Source of the DNA: Sutcliffiella tianshenii
Lineage (GTDB): Bacteria > Bacillota > Bacilli > Bacillales > Bacillaceae_I
Direction: 5' to 3'
Assembly: GCF_016908565.1 (NCBI RefSeq)
Contig: NZ_JAFBED010000002.1
Location: 62,001-126,000 of the forward strand
DNA length: 64,000 nt
The notes below the pieces were generated by a model, which worked only from the letters and a program-made list of their open reading frames with translations, was not told the origin of the DNA and ran no database searches. This document shows positions 34,374 to 44,753 of the stretch, one piece after another. The first letter of the stretch is position 1. The number at the start of each line of letters is the position of its first letter. The position numbers and the translations under genes are program-made.

Positions 34374-36452
34374 ATGTCAGAATACTTAGTGATAGTGGAA
34401 TCCCCAGCTAAAGCGAAAACAATCGAGCGCTATTTGGGAAAAAAATATAAAGTCAAAGCATCGATGGGACATGTCAGGGATCTGCCTAAAAGCCAAATGG
34501 GTGTAGACGTGGAACACGAATTTGAACCTAAATACATCACCATCCGCGGAAAAGGGCCAGTTCTTAAAGAATTGAAGACCGCAGCCAAAAAAGCCAAGAA
34601 AATATATCTCGCAGCTGACCCGGATCGCGAAGGGGAAGCAATTGCATGGCATTTGGCACATAGTCTCGATATCGATCTTCAATCGGATTGCCGGGTTGTC
34701 TTCAATGAGATCACGAAGGATGCAATCAAGGAATCCTTCAAACATCCAAGACCCATCAATCTCGATGTAGTGGATGCACAACAGGCAAGAAGGATCCTTG
34801 ATCGCCTTGTTGGCTACAATATCAGCCCTTTACTCTGGAAGAAAGTTAAAAAAGGATTAAGTGCAGGACGTGTCCAATCTGTGGCAGTCAGACTGATCAT
34901 CGATCGGGAAAATGAAATCAATGCTTTCACGCCAGAGGAGTACTGGACCATCAAGGGTTCATTCATCACTAATGACTCAAAGGAATTTGAGGGAAGCTTC
35001 TATGGTATTGACGGGAAAAAGACTGAACTGAACTCCGAAGAGGATGTCAAAGCCATTCTTGGTAAATTGGAAGGCAATTCCTTTGAAATACAAAGTGTCA
35101 CAAAAAAGGAGCGCAAAAGAAATCCCGCACTGCCATTTATCACTTCTTCCCTGCAACAGGAAGCAGCGCGTAAACTTAACTTCCGTGCCAAGAAAACGAT
35201 GATGCTTGCACAACAGTTGTATGAAGGAATCGAGCTTGGGAAAGAAGGCACTGTAGGTTTGATCACCTATATGCGTACTGACTCCACCAGGATTTCAGAA
35301 ACTGCCAAAAAGGAAGCGGTAGAGTACATAGAGAAGACTTTCGGCCAGAAGTTTCTCTCGAATGAACAACGAAAAGAAACGAAAAAGGCAAATGCCCAGG
35401 ACGCCCATGAGGCGATCCGCCCAACTTCTACCATGAAAGACCCGCAGTCCATTAAAGAATACTTGTCCCGTGACCAATTCAGATTATATAAACTGATTTG
35501 GGAAAGATTTGTGGCAAGTCAGATGGCACCGGCTATCCTGGATACCGTGTCCATCGACCTTTCACAAAATGACGTGATGTTCCGTGCTACTGGATCAACC
35601 GTCAAGTTTGCCGGGTTTATGAAGGTTTATGTGGAAGGCAGTGATGATCAGCAGGAAGAAAAGGAAAGCCTTCTTCCCGCACTTGAGAAAGGTGACAAAG
35701 TTTTCTCCAAGGATGTTGATCCGAAGCAGCATTTCACACAACCTCCGCCAAGATATACAGAGGCAAGGCTTGTACGGACTTTGGAAGAGCTTGGCATAGG
35801 CAGGCCGTCCACCTACGCCCCGACACTTGACACCATCCAAAAGCGTGGCTATGTCGCCCTTGATAACAAAAGGTTCGTACCGACAGAACTTGGTAACATC
35901 GTCATCCAATTGATCTTGGAATTTTTCCCTGAAATCATCAATGTGGAGTTTACCGCAGATTTGGAGACAAATCTTGATAATGTGGAAGATGGCAAGGTGA
36001 ATTGGGTCAATATCATTGATGGGTTTTACCATGAATTCGCCAAGCGTTTGGAAAGAGCTGAGCAAGAAATGCAGGAAATCGAAATCAAAGATGAACCTGC
36101 AGGTGAAGATTGTGAACTTTGTGGACACGAAATGGTTTTCAAAATGGGACGTTATGGAAAATTCATGGCCTGTTCCAATTTTCCGGACTGCCGCAATACG
36201 AAGCCAATCGTGAAGGATATCGGCGTACCTTGCCCTAAATGTGAAAAAGGGAATATCGTGGAAAGAAAAAGTAAAAAGAAGCGCATCTTCTATGGCTGTG
36301 ATCAATATCCAACGTGTGAATTCCTATCATGGGATAAACCGATAGCGCGTAAATGCCCGAAATGTGAATCATTGCTTGTAGAGAAAAAACTCAAAAAGGG
36401 CGTTCAAGTACAATGCGTTGAATGTGATTACAAAGAAGAGCAGCAAGCATAA
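34374..36452 (+). CDS. topA: DNA topoisomerase I
   Basis: Type IA enzyme that relaxes negative supercoils. The 692-residue protein has an N-terminal Toprim domain ([19 protein letters not shown], acidic [12 protein letters not shown]), the strand-passage core with the active-site Tyr in [14 protein letters not shown], and three C-terminal four-cysteine zinc ribbons (CELCGHEM..., CPKCEKGN..., CPKCESLL...). GAGGAGG ribosome site before ATG 34374. Confidence 0.97.
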   Translation: MSEYLVIVESPAKAKTIERYLGKKYKVKASMGHVRDLPKSQMGVDVEHEFEPKYITIRGKGPVLKELKTAAKKAKKIYLAADPDREGEAIAWHLAHSLDIDLQSDCRVVFNEITKDAIKESFKHPRPINLDVVDAQQARRILDRLVGYNISPLLWKKVKKGLSAGRVQSVAVRLIIDRENEINAFTPEEYWTIKGSFITNDSKEFEGSFYGIDGKKTELNSEEDVKAILGKLEGNSFEIQSVTKKERKRNPALPFITSSLQQEAARKLNFRAKKTMMLAQQLYEGIELGKEGTVGLITYMRTDSTRISETAKKEAVEYIEKTFGQKFLSNEQRKETKKANAQDAHEAIRPTSTMKDPQSIKEYLSRDQFRLYKLIWERFVASQMAPAILDTVSIDLSQNDVMFRATGSTVKFAGFMKVYVEGSDDQQEEKESLLPALEKGDKVFSKDVDPKQHFTQPPPRYTEARLVRTLEELGIGRPSTYAPTLDTIQKRGYVALDNKRFVPTELGNIVIQLILEFFPEIINVEFTADLETNLDNVEDGKVNWVNIIDGFYHEFAKRLERAEQEMQEIEIKDEPAGEDCELCGHEMVFKMGRYGKFMACSNFPDCRNTKPIVKDIGVPCPKCEKGNIVERKSKKKRIFYGCDQYPTCEFLSWDKPIARKCPKCESLLVEKKLKKGVQVQCVECDYKEEQQA

Positions 36453-36455
36453 GAG

Positions 36456-36502
36456 AAAAGGGTCTGACACCTCAACACTTTGCGTCAGCCCCTTTTCATT
36501 TG
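36456..36502 (+). terminator. Intrinsic terminator after topA
   Basis: AAAAGGG(T)CTGAC (36456-36468) pairs with GTCAG(C)CCCTTTT (from 36484) around a 15-base loop. The T-run belongs to the 3' arm, so efficiency is uncertain. Confidence 0.55.
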
Positions 36503-36572
36503 GTAAAGTAGTTTATAGAAGGCCCTATACACAAAATGGTCAGTAAGTTTCAGATTTGGAGGAAATATGATT

Positions 36573-37877
36573 ATGACAACACAAGTGGTAACAGTTATCG
36601 GAGCTGGTTTAGCAGGGAGCGAGGCGGCTTGGCAGCTTGCAAATAGAGGGATTCAGGTTCATCTTTATGAGATGAGACCGGTCAGGCAGACACCTGCACA
36701 TCATACAGATAAATTTGCGGAATTGGTTTGTTCAAACTCATTAAGAGCGAACACACTGACAAATGCAGTCGGGGTATTAAAGGAAGAAATGCGGATGCTT
36801 GACTCTGTCATCATAAAATCGGCGGATGAATGTGCCGTACCTGCAGGAGGGGCGTTGGCGGTCGACCGACATGAGTTTGCTGCAAAGGTTACCGATATGG
36901 TGAAAAACCATCCGAATGTCACTGTATTCAATGAAGAAGTGGAAGAGATCCCTGAAGGTCCGACGATCATCGCAACCGGCCCTTTAACTTCAAAAGCACT
37001 CTCAGACCAACTTCGTTCCCTTACAGGGGAAGAATATCTGTACTTCTATGATGCTGCAGCACCGATCATTGAAAAAGACAGCATCAATATGGATATCGTG
37101 TACTTAAAGTCCAGGTACGATAAAGGGGAAGCGGCATACTTGAATTGTCCGATGACAGAAGAACAGTTCAATACATTCTACGAGGCCCTGATTGAGGCGG
37201 AAACGGTACCATTGAAAGAATTTGAAAAAGAAATCTTCTTTGAAGGCTGCATGCCTATTGAAGTGATGGCAAACCGCGGGAAAAAGACGATGCTTTTCGG
37301 ACCTCTGAAACCTGTAGGACTAGAAGATCCAAAAACCGATAAGCGCCCATATGCGGTTGTCCAGCTTCGCCAGGATGATGCTGCAGGAACTTTATATAAC
37401 ATTGTCGGTTTTCAGACACATTTAAAATGGGGTCCTCAAAAAGATGTGATAAGATTAATACCTGGTCTAGAGAATGCGGAAATCGTCCGTTACGGCGTCA
37501 TGCATAGGAATACATTCATCAATTCCCCTAACCTGCTCAAAGCGACATACCAGTTTAAAGCAAGGGAAAACCTTTTCTTCGCAGGTCAGATGACCGGAGT
37601 GGAAGGTTATGTGGAATCAGCGGCTTCTGGTCTGGTGGCCGGCTATAACGCAGCGAAACTCGTAACTGGGGAAGAGCCTGTGGAGTTTCCAAAAGAATCT
37701 GCCATCGGAAGCATGGCACATTATATTACAACGACAAACGCAAAGAATTTCCAGCCGATGAACGCCAATTTCGGTTTGTTCCCAGATTTGCCGACCAAGA
37801 TAAAGAATAAGCAGGAACGCAATGAAGCACATGCTAGGAGAGCGTTGGAAACAATTCAGAATTTTGTAAAAAGTTAA
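36573..37877 (+). CDS. trmFO: tRNA (uracil-54-C5)-methyltransferase, folate- and FAD-dependent
   Basis: Flavoprotein that makes ribothymidine 54 in tRNA using methylenetetrahydrofolate. The 434-residue protein has the FAD-binding [16 protein letters not shown] near the N-terminus, ELVCSNSLR with its conserved Cys, GCMPIEVMA (second Cys), and [16 protein letters not shown] near the C-terminus. GGAGG at 36558-36562 suits ATG 36573, which also aligns with B. subtilis; ATG 36567 is two codons upstream. Confidence 0.95.
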   Translation: MTTQVVTVIGAGLAGSEAAWQLANRGIQVHLYEMRPVRQTPAHHTDKFAELVCSNSLRANTLTNAVGVLKEEMRMLDSVIIKSADECAVPAGGALAVDRHEFAAKVTDMVKNHPNVTVFNEEVEEIPEGPTIIATGPLTSKALSDQLRSLTGEEYLYFYDAAAPIIEKDSINMDIVYLKSRYDKGEAAYLNCPMTEEQFNTFYEALIEAETVPLKEFEKEIFFEGCMPIEVMANRGKKTMLFGPLKPVGLEDPKTDKRPYAVVQLRQDDAAGTLYNIVGFQTHLKWGPQKDVIRLIPGLENAEIVRYGVMHRNTFINSPNLLKATYQFKARENLFFAGQMTGVEGYVESAASGLVAGYNAAKLVTGEEPVEFPKESAIGSMAHYITTTNAKNFQPMNANFGLFPDLPTKIKNKQERNEAHARRALETIQNFVKS

Positions 37878-37889
37878 TCAAATTGATTG

Positions 37890-37928
37890 CAAGGGCTACT
37901 AAATTGTGATAATATTTAGTAGCCCTTG
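37890..37928 (+). other. Strong hairpin between trmFO and xerC
   Basis: Perfect 14-bp inverted repeat CAAGGGCTACTAAA (37890-37903) and TTTAGTAGCCCTTG (37915-37928) with an 11-base AT loop. No T-run follows; instead GTGAGGTG, the xerC ribosome site, begins at the base of the stem. It may be a terminator lacking a U-tract, a processing site, or a translation-modulating structure. Confidence 0.7.
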
Positions 37929-37945
37929 TGAGGTGATAAAATAAA

Positions 37946-38851
37946 ATGCAAAATGTTAAGATTTCGTTAAGTTCTTTTTTGGAATATTTACAGATTGAGA
38001 AAAACTATTCAAAATATACTATTGTGTATTATCAAAAGGATATTGAAGATTTTTTTGAATTTATGAAAGAAGAAGCGCTTACTAGCATAAGTGATATCAC
38101 CCATATAGAAGCACGTTTGTACCTGACCAGGCTACATAAGAAAAAGTATGCCAGAAGATCGGTTGCCAGAAAAACTTCAAGCCTGCGAAGTTTTTTCAAA
38201 TTTTTGATCCGGGAAGAGCATCTGAGCGTCAATCCCTTCACGACCGTTTCCCTGCCCAAGCAGGAAAAACGCCTGCCTCAATTTTTGTATAGTGAAGAAT
38301 TAGAAAAACTATTTGCGGTTTCAGATCTTGATACGGCCCTTGGCCAAAGAAATCAACTTCTTTTGGAGATCCTATACGCTACAGGCATTCGGATAAGTGA
38401 GTGCTGCCAGATTCAGCTGCAGGATATTGATTTTAGCCTCGGTACCATCCTTGTAACCGGAAAAGGAAATAAACAGAGGTATGTTCCTTTTGGCAGCTAT
38501 GCACAAGAGGCCCTCGAACACTATATGGAAAATGGACGGAAGGAATTGCTCGCCAAAGGCAAACAGCCTAACGCGAGGACGCTATTCCTGAATTTCCGCG
38601 GTGATCCGCTCACCCCCCGTGGTGTGAGGGTGGTTTTGAATGAGATGGTGAAAAAGACCAGCTCTACATTACATATAAGCCCCCATGTCCTACGACATAC
38701 ATTTGCAACCCACATGTTAAATGAAGGGGCGGATTTGAGGGTGGTACAAGAGCTCCTTGGACATTCCAGCCTTTCATCCACTCAGCTTTATACACATGTG
38801 ACGAAAGATCGTCTTCAGCAAACATACAATCAATTTCATCCTCGTGCGTGA
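37946..38851 (+). CDS. xerC: Tyrosine recombinase XerC (CodV)
   Basis: Resolves chromosome dimers at dif with XerD. The 301-residue protein has an N-terminal SAM-like DNA-binding domain (about 1-90) and a catalytic domain with the Arg in [11 protein letters not shown], Lys in [31 protein letters not shown] and the nucleophilic Tyr in QLYTHV. First gene of the conserved xerC-hslV-hslU-codY cluster. Confidence 0.95.
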   Translation: MQNVKISLSSFLEYLQIEKNYSKYTIVYYQKDIEDFFEFMKEEALTSISDITHIEARLYLTRLHKKKYARRSVARKTSSLRSFFKFLIREEHLSVNPFTTVSLPKQEKRLPQFLYSEELEKLFAVSDLDTALGQRNQLLLEILYATGIRISECCQIQLQDIDFSLGTILVTGKGNKQRYVPFGSYAQEALEHYMENGRKELLAKGKQPNARTLFLNFRGDPLTPRGVRVVLNEMVKKTSSTLHISPHVLRHTFATHMLNEGADLRVVQELLGHSSLSSTQLYTHVTKDRLQQTYNQFHPRA

Positions 38852-38873
38852 GGATCAAATAGGAGGAATCCCC

Positions 38874-39416
38874 ATGTCTTCTTTTCATGCCACCACGATA
38901 TTTGCAGTCCAGCACAATGGCCAATCGGCAATGTCTGGTGACGGCCAAGTTACCTTAGGAAATGCTGTAGTGATGAAGCATACTGCGAGAAAGGTCCGTA
39001 GAATTTTCAACGGGAAGATACTTGCAGGATTCGCCGGCTCCGTTGCGGATGCTTTCACTTTATTTGAATTGTTTGAAGGAAAACTGGAAGAATATAATGG
39101 AAATTTGCAAAGGGCGGCAGTCGAACTTGCAAAAGATTGGCGCAGCGATAGAGTTCTCAGGAAGCTCGAGGCAATGTTGATTGTCATGGATGATTCAAAC
39201 CTTCTTCTTGTATCCGGTACGGGTGAAGTAATCGAGCCGGATGACGGCATCCTTGCTATCGGTTCTGGAGGCAATTACGCCCTCGCTGCGGGACGCGCAT
39301 TAAAGCGTTATGCCGGAGATCATATGACTGCAAGGGAAATTGCGCAGGCGGCACTGGATATGGCTGGCGAAATTTGTGTTTATACGAATCACAATATCAT
39401 TGTAGAAGAACTATAG
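38874..39416 (+). CDS. hslV: ATP-dependent protease subunit HslV (ClpQ/CodW)
   Basis: Peptidase ring of the bacterial proteasome-like HslVU complex. The 180-residue protein starts [13 protein letters not shown], so the TTI motif that carries the N-terminal Thr in most HslV proteins is preceded by a short extension, as in B. subtilis where an N-terminal serine is the reported nucleophile. [14 protein letters not shown] and the [10 protein letters not shown] loop are intact. GGAGGAAT precedes ATG 38874; an earlier in-frame ATG at 38844 has no ribosome site. Confidence 0.95.
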   Translation: MSSFHATTIFAVQHNGQSAMSGDGQVTLGNAVVMKHTARKVRRIFNGKILAGFAGSVADAFTLFELFEGKLEEYNGNLQRAAVELAKDWRSDRVLRKLEAMLIVMDDSNLLLVSGTGEVIEPDDGILAIGSGGNYALAAGRALKRYAGDHMTAREIAQAALDMAGEICVYTNHNIIVEEL

Positions 39417-39433
39417 AAAAGGCGGTTGGATAT

Positions 39434-40834
39434 ATGAGTACAAAATTAACCCCTAGGCAAATAGTGGAAATGCTTGATCAATATATTGTAGGGCAGACAA
39501 ATGCAAAAAAAGCCGTAGCCGTGGCACTTAGAAACAGGCACCGGAGAAATATGCTCCAGGGATCATTGCGGGATGAAGTTGTGCCGAAGAACATCCTGAT
39601 GATCGGTCCCACGGGTGTCGGGAAAACGGAAATAGCAAGAAGGATAGCGAAGCTAGTAGGGGCTCCTTTCATCAAAGTGGAGGCGACGAAATTCACAGAG
39701 GTCGGTTATGTGGGCAGGGATGTGGAATCCATGGTCCGTGACCTCGTTGAAACGTCTGTCCGTCTTGTGAAAGAAGAGAAAATGATCAAGGTGAAAGAGA
39801 AGGCACTCGAAAATGCCAATAAACGCATTGTGGAGCTTCTCGTACCCGGAAAGCAGAAAAACACTTCCTATAAAAATCCTTTTGAAATGATTTTTGGGGG
39901 AAATGCACAGAATTCAGATTCTGAAGAACAGTCCAAACAAGAGGAAGTGTCCATTCAGGAGCAAAGAAAAAGAATGGCGCATAAGCTTGCATTGGGTGAA
40001 CTTGAAGACAGGTATATCACGATTGAAGTGGAAGAACAACAAGGATCTATGTTTGATATGCTTCAGGGTTCGGGTATGGAACAAATGGGCATGAACATGC
40101 AGGATGCTTTAAGCAACCTGATGCCGAAGAAAAAGAAAAAACGGAAGCTTACTGTTGCTGAAGCAAGACCGGTTTTGACAAATGAAGAAGCGCACAAGCT
40201 CATCGATATGGATGAGGTTACGCAGGATGCTGTAACGCGTGCGGAGCAGAGCGGCATCATTTTCATTGACGAAATCGATAAAATTGCCAAAAAGAACAGT
40301 GGATCATCAGCGGATGTATCGCGTGAGGGAGTACAGCGGGATATTCTTCCGATTGTGGAAGGTTCAACCGTTGTCACCAAATATGGTCAAGTGAAAACGG
40401 ACCATGTGCTATTCATATCAGCTGGGGCCTTTCATATGGCGAAGCCTTCAGACCTGATACCGGAACTGCAAGGTCGCTTTCCGATCCGTGTGGAGCTTAC
40501 CAAGCTTTCTGTAGAAGATTTTGTAAGGATACTTGTCGAGCCGGATAATGCCTTATTGAAGCAGTACATAGCATTATTGGAAACGGAAGGTATACAAGTT
40601 GAATTTTCTGACGATGCTATTCGTAAGATAGCAGAAGTTGCCTTTCAAGTGAATCAGGATACAGACAATATCGGGGCACGACGTTTGCATACCATTCTTG
40701 AAAAACTGTTGGAGGACCTTTCTTTTGAAGCACCGGATATCACTCTGGAGAAAATAGTGATCACGCCGCAGTATGTAGAAGAAAAATTGGGCTCCATCGT
40801 AAAAAATAAAGATTTAAGTCAATTTATATTATAG
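39434..40834 (+). CDS. hslU: ATP-dependent protease ATPase subunit HslU (ClpY/CodX)
   Basis: AAA+ unfoldase that feeds substrates to HslV. The 466-residue protein has [17 protein letters not shown] at the N-terminus, Walker [28 protein letters not shown] pore loop, a central I domain (about 110-240, charged and Met-rich), Walker [12 protein letters not shown], and sensor-2 in [14 protein letters not shown] 39434 follows AAAGGCGG; 17 bases after hslV. Confidence 0.96.
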   Translation: MSTKLTPRQIVEMLDQYIVGQTNAKKAVAVALRNRHRRNMLQGSLRDEVVPKNILMIGPTGVGKTEIARRIAKLVGAPFIKVEATKFTEVGYVGRDVESMVRDLVETSVRLVKEEKMIKVKEKALENANKRIVELLVPGKQKNTSYKNPFEMIFGGNAQNSDSEEQSKQEEVSIQEQRKRMAHKLALGELEDRYITIEVEEQQGSMFDMLQGSGMEQMGMNMQDALSNLMPKKKKKRKLTVAEARPVLTNEEAHKLIDMDEVTQDAVTRAEQSGIIFIDEIDKIAKKNSGSSADVSREGVQRDILPIVEGSTVVTKYGQVKTDHVLFISAGAFHMAKPSDLIPELQGRFPIRVELTKLSVEDFVRILVEPDNALLKQYIALLETEGIQVEFSDDAIRKIAEVAFQVNQDTDNIGARRLHTILEKLLEDLSFEAPDITLEKIVITPQYVEEKLGSIVKNKDLSQFIL

Positions 40835-40859
40835 AAGTAGATTCTAGGAGGAAATAGTT

Positions 40860-41639
40860 ATGGCGTTATTACAAAAAACAAGAACGATCAATGCAATGCT
40901 GCAAAAAGCGGCAGGAAAACCAGTAAATTTCAAGGAAATGTCCGAAACGCTTTGCAATGTCATCGAAGCGAATGTATTCGTGCTTAGCCGTCGCGGAAAG
41001 CTGCTTGGTTATTCCATTAACCAGCAGATCGAAAACGAGAGAATGATCAAGATGTTGGAAGATCGTCAATTCCCTGAAGAGTATACCAAAAACCTATTCA
41101 ACATCTCTGAAACATCATCCAACCTCGATGTTGAAAGTGAATATACAGCTTTCCCTGTAGAAAACAAAGATCTGTTCCAATCAGGCTTGACTACAATCGT
41201 GCCGATCATCGGTGGGGGAGAGCGTTTAGGAACCCTTATTCTTGCCCGTCTGCAGGAACCATTCTCAGATGATGACCTGATTCTTGCAGAGTATGGAGCA
41301 ACTGTAGTAGGTATGGAAATTCTTCGCGAAAAAGCGGAAGAAATTGAAGAAGAAGCAAGAAGTAAAGCTGTTGTACAAATGGCCATCAGTTCCCTTTCCT
41401 ACAGCGAACTGGAAGCGATCGAGCACATCTTTGAAGAGCTCGATGGCAAAGAGGGTCTACTTGTAGCAAGTAAAATCGCTGACCGTGTCGGTATTACAAG
41501 ATCTGTTATCGTAAATGCACTTCGTAAGCTTGAAAGTGCCGGCGTAATTGAGTCCCGTTCTTTAGGGATGAAAGGAACATATATCAAAGTGCTTAATGAT
41601 AAGTTCTTGATGGAACTGTCTAAGTTAAAGTCTCACTAA
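40860..41639 (+). CDS. codY: GTP- and branched-chain amino acid-sensing regulator CodY
   Basis: Global repressor/activator active when isoleucine, leucine, valine and GTP are plentiful. The 259-residue protein has an N-terminal GAF domain (about 1-155), a linker helix, and a C-terminal winged helix-turn-helix (about 200-250: [22 protein letters not shown]). AGGAGG upstream. It ends the xerC-hslV-hslU-codY unit. It sits directly before the fla/che operon, which CodY represses in B. subtilis. Confidence 0.97.
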   Translation: MALLQKTRTINAMLQKAAGKPVNFKEMSETLCNVIEANVFVLSRRGKLLGYSINQQIENERMIKMLEDRQFPEEYTKNLFNISETSSNLDVESEYTAFPVENKDLFQSGLTTIVPIIGGGERLGTLILARLQEPFSDDDLILAEYGATVVGMEILREKAEEIEEEARSKAVVQMAISSLSYSELEAIEHIFEELDGKEGLLVASKIADRVGITRSVIVNALRKLESAGVIESRSLGMKGTYIKVLNDKFLMELSKLKSH

Positions 41640-41647
41640 TAGAAGAA

Positions 41648-41680
41648 AACCTACCTGAATAAAGGTAGGTTTTTTTCTTT
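41648..41680 (+). terminator. Intrinsic terminator after codY
   Basis: Perfect 9-bp stem AACCTACCT/AGGTAGGTT with a 6-base loop and a T-rich tail. Confidence 0.85.
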
Positions 41681-41706
41681 TGTCCATATATTCCAGTATT
41701 GTCGGA

Positions 41707-41736
41707 TTTTGTCGTGACTTTAGTCCTACGACAAAA
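41707..41736 (+). promoter_or_regulatory. Inverted repeat upstream of the fla/che promoter
   Basis: TTTTGTCGT (41707-41715) and ACGACAAAA (41728-41736) flank an inner GACT/AGTC pair, giving a near-continuous 13-bp dyad with one 2-base bulge. It lies 31 bases upstream of the -35 of the putative fla/che promoter, where activators or repressors bind. No T-run fits a terminator on either strand. The bound factor is unknown. Confidence 0.55.
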
Positions 41737-41767
41737 AATGAGTCAAATTGACGATTTTTTTTAACAT

Positions 41768-41797
41768 TTGACACATAGACATATGGGGTTCCATAAT
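41768..41797 (+). promoter_or_regulatory. Candidate sigma-A promoter of the fla/che operon
   Basis: TTGACA (41768-41773) and CATAAT (41792-41797) with an 18-base spacer, 77 bases before flgB. No convincing sigma-D promoter (TAAA-N15-GCCGATAT) was seen in the gap. Confidence 0.6.
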
Positions 41798-41873
41798 TTA
41801 CAATGAATTTATACATACATTTTTCGACAAAACTATATAATTCGTCATCTTTCTAAATTTTTTGGGGGTCATA

Positions 41874-42263
41874 ATGAAAATTTTTTCGACATCAATAAGT
41901 GCGCTAGAAAAAGGTATCCAATATTCGGGAATGAAACATAAAGCAATTTCTCAAAATATTGCCAATGTTGATACACCTAACTACAAACGAAAAGAAGTAA
42001 GTCCAAATTTCGGGCAATTTTATCAGGATGCGATGAATGCAAAAAAAACAGACAGCAGACATCATGATTTCACGGGAACCTCGAAACAAGCTTTTACGAT
42101 AAATAATACATCCCATTCGTACTCGCATAATGGAAACAATGTGGATATCGATAAAGAAATGTCAGACTTGGCAGAAAATCAAATCTATTACTATACTATG
42201 ATCGATCAACTAAGTGGAAAATTTCAATCGCTGCAGAACGTAATAAAAGGAGGTAAAGGGTAA
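41874..42263 (+). CDS. flgB: Flagellar proximal rod protein FlgB
   Basis: First gene of the fla/che operon; 129-residue rod subunit next to the MS ring. N-terminal SISALEKGIQYSGMKHKAISQNIANVDTPNYK carries the rod-protein motif, and the C-terminal helix has NVDIDKEMSDLAENQIYYY. ATG 41874 lies 6 bases after TGGGGG. Its stop overlaps flgC by one base. Confidence 0.95.
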   Translation: MKIFSTSISALEKGIQYSGMKHKAISQNIANVDTPNYKRKEVSPNFGQFYQDAMNAKKTDSRHHDFTGTSKQAFTINNTSHSYSHNGNNVDIDKEMSDLAENQIYYYTMIDQLSGKFQSLQNVIKGGKG

Positions 42264-42712
42264 TGTCCATGTTTAAAAGTATGAATATTTCCGCTTCTGC
42301 CTTAACTGCACAACGATTGCGGATGGATGTCATTTCATCCAATATGGCAAATGTCGATTCTACCAGAGGTAAATTGGTAGATGGTGAATGGGTGCCATAT
42401 AAAAGAAAGGTAGTAGAGACGGCTCCGAAAGAGGGTAGCTTTCAGTCTTTTCTCCAAAAAGCTTCAGGCTCATCAAGCATCGGCAATGGAGTGAAGGTTA
42501 CACGAATTAAAGAAGATGATGCACCATTTAGAATCGTGTTTGATCCTGAGCATCCTGATGCCAATGATGAGGGGTACGTGGAGCTCCCGAATGTTGATCC
42601 TCTAAAAGAAATGGTGGATCTCATGAGTGCCTCTAGATCATACGAAGCGAATGTTACAGTGTTTAACGCTTCCAAAGGCATCATGATGAAAACGCTTGAA
42701 CTAGGTAAATAG
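42263..42712 (+). CDS. flgC: Flagellar proximal rod protein FlgC
   Basis: 149-residue rod subunit. N-terminal MNISASALTAQRLRMDVISSNMANVDS and C-terminal EMVDLMSASRSYEANVTVFNASK motifs are typical of axial proteins. AAAGGAGG ribosome site inside the end of flgB. Confidence 0.95.
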   Translation: MSMFKSMNISASALTAQRLRMDVISSNMANVDSTRGKLVDGEWVPYKRKVVETAPKEGSFQSFLQKASGSSSIGNGVKVTRIKEDDAPFRIVFDPEHPDANDEGYVELPNVDPLKEMVDLMSASRSYEANVTVFNASKGIMMKTLELGK

Positions 42713-42728
42713 GAAGGACTGAATACAA

Positions 42729-43025
42729 ATGATCTCGAAAATTTCCAACCAGGCTCCAATCATGCAAGCAACTGAATTAACGAAGAAAACCAGTGGTGAT
42801 GTGCATCAGCAGTTTTCCGGCTATTTAAAAGATGCTTTAAATGAAGTCAATAATTCTCAAATCGCTTCAAATGAAGTCACAAGGAAGCTCGTGAACAACG
42901 AGGGAGTCGAGTTGCACGATGTTTTGATCGCCCAGCAAAAAGCGAGCGTTGCACTTCAATTGACAATGGAAGTCAGGAACAAAGGCATTGAAGCCTATCA
43001 GGAAATAATGCGAATGCAAGTATAA
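42729..43025 (+). CDS. fliE: Flagellar hook-basal body protein FliE
   Basis: 98-residue junction protein between the MS ring and rod, and an early export substrate. Conserved C-terminal half: FSGYLKDALNEVNNSQ, ELHDVLIAQQKASVALQLTMEVRNK and AYQEIMRMQV. It begins 17 bases after flgC. Confidence 0.94.
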   Translation: MISKISNQAPIMQATELTKKTSGDVHQQFSGYLKDALNEVNNSQIASNEVTRKLVNNEGVELHDVLIAQQKASVALQLTMEVRNKGIEAYQEIMRMQV

Positions 43026-43093
43026 TAGATTCATTTCCAAGTCTGCCAGTAACACCTTATACATTTACCGATAGAGAAAATGACAAATAAATG

Positions 43094-43139
43094 CGGTTAT
43101 TTACTGCATAAATGTGCTGCAAGATAATAACCGGGGGAA
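43094..43139 (+). promoter_or_regulatory. Hairpin next to the fliF ribosome site
   Basis: CGGTTAT (43094-43100) pairs with ATAACCG (43127-43133); the 3' arm runs into the CGGGGGAA ribosome site of fliF. The fliE-fliF gap is 122 bases, longer than other gaps in this part of the operon. A translation-modulating role is inference. Confidence 0.4.
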
Positions 43140-43147
43140 TTGACAGA

Positions 43148-44734
43148 ATGAAAGAAAAATTACTTGATATAAAAAATAGAACCAGCACCTTTTGGAGAAG
43201 CAAAGGGAAAACCCAAAAAACGGCTATCATTACGAGTGCAGTCGTCGGGATACTTGCATTGACTGCAATCACTTATTTCATGACAAGGACGGATATGGCA
43301 CCGCTTTATAAGGACCTGACACCTCAGGAAACAGGACAAATCAAAGAAGTGCTTGATACAAGAGGAATTCCGTCGCAAATTACAGATAACGGTACAGCAA
43401 TCCTGGTCCCACAAGAAACAGTGGATGGCCTGAAAGTGGATCTCGCTGCAGAAGGTGTCCCGAAAAGCGGCAGTATCGACTACGGTTTTTTCGGGGAAAG
43501 ATCCGGGTTCGGGATGACCGACAATGAATTTCAGATTATGAAACTCGACGCCATGCAGACAGAGCTTGCAAATTTGGTCAAAAGCATAGAAGGTGTCAAA
43601 GATGCACAAGTGATGATCACAATGCCGCAGGAAGGTGTGTTCGTCCGCGATGCAGTACAGGAAGCTTCTGCGTCCATCGTATTGGATACAGAACCGGGCT
43701 ATCAGTTCGACCAGGCGCAAATAAATTCCTTGTACCATTTGGTGTCAAAAAGTATCCCCAATCTGTCTACTGATAATATCGTCATCATGAATCAGAATTT
43801 TGAGTACTATGACCTTGCAAATAATCAAAATTCAGGAAATATTTTGAATGTCGGCAGTCAATTGGAATTGAAGAAAGAGATTGAAAGGGATATCCAGCGT
43901 CAGGTACAACAGATGCTTGGGATGATGATGGGACAAAACAAGGTTGTAGTGTCAGTTACGACCGATATTGATTTCACACAGGAAAACAGGGAAGAAAACC
44001 TTGTAGAGCCTGTAGATCCCGACAATATGGAAGGAATCGCCATCAGTGTCGAAAGAATAACAGAGACCTATACAGGCTCTGAAGGGGAAGCTGGCGGTGT
44101 GACAGGGGCCGGTGAAGCTGATGTCCCTGCCTATATTGCAGGTGGTGCAAACGGCAGTGGCGATTATGAAAAAATGGAAGAAAGAATCAATAATGATGTA
44201 AACCGGATCAGGAAGGAAATAGTGGAAAGCCCTTATAAGATCCGTGACATGGGTATTCAGGTAATGGTGGAACCCCCTGTAGCAGATGATCCGCTGTCCA
44301 TGCAGAACGGTACAGTCGATGAGATCAGGCAAATACTGGGAACTATTGTAAGAACGTCCATTGATAAGCAAGCACTGGCTGAAAATCCTGATATGGACAT
44401 TGAAGATAAGGTAGTGGTATCGGTCCAAACCTTCAATGGAAAAGCTCAATTTGAAGAAACGTCCACTCCTATCATTACGTTTTGGATGTATGTGGTCGGA
44501 GGGGTGCTTGTTGTCATCATCCTTCTCTTGATCTTCCTGTTGATGCGTCGCAAGAAAGAGGAAGAAGAGGAAGAATTGATTATTGAGGAAGAAATCACAA
44601 GGATTAATATTCCGGACATCAATAATAACGCTAAAGAATCAGAAGGATCGGCCCGCCGTAAGCAGCTCGAAAAAATGGCGAAAGAAAAGCCGGACGAATT
44701 TGCAAAACTATTAAGATCTTGGTTATCAGAATAA
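43148..44734 (+). CDS. fliF: Flagellar MS-ring protein FliF
   Basis: Forms the membrane-supramembrane ring on which the motor and rod assemble. The 528-residue protein has a first membrane helix (about 25-47), ring-building motifs with MAPLYKDLTPQETGQI and GSIDYGFFGERSGFGMTDNEF, a Gly-rich loop (about 300-340), a second membrane helix (about 445-468), and a C-terminal FliG-binding tail RRKQLEKMAKEKPDEFAKLL. ATG 43148 is favoured; the frame opens at 43112 without a ribosome site. Confidence 0.96.
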   Translation: MKEKLLDIKNRTSTFWRSKGKTQKTAIITSAVVGILALTAITYFMTRTDMAPLYKDLTPQETGQIKEVLDTRGIPSQITDNGTAILVPQETVDGLKVDLAAEGVPKSGSIDYGFFGERSGFGMTDNEFQIMKLDAMQTELANLVKSIEGVKDAQVMITMPQEGVFVRDAVQEASASIVLDTEPGYQFDQAQINSLYHLVSKSIPNLSTDNIVIMNQNFEYYDLANNQNSGNILNVGSQLELKKEIERDIQRQVQQMLGMMMGQNKVVVSVTTDIDFTQENREENLVEPVDPDNMEGIAISVERITETYTGSEGEAGGVTGAGEADVPAYIAGGANGSGDYEKMEERINNDVNRIRKEIVESPYKIRDMGIQVMVEPPVADDPLSMQNGTVDEIRQILGTIVRTSIDKQALAENPDMDIEDKVVVSVQTFNGKAQFEETSTPIITFWMYVVGGVLVVIILLLIFLLMRRKKEEEEEELIIEEEITRINIPDINNNAKESEGSARRKQLEKMAKEKPDEFAKLLRSWLSE

Positions 44735-44753
44735 AGATAAGGTGGTTCAATAA

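Noticed and set aside
43026-43093. Sigma-D promoter upstream of fliF (ACCGATAG near 43067)
   Set aside because: It resembles GCCGATAT but no TAAA lies at the required spacing upstream.
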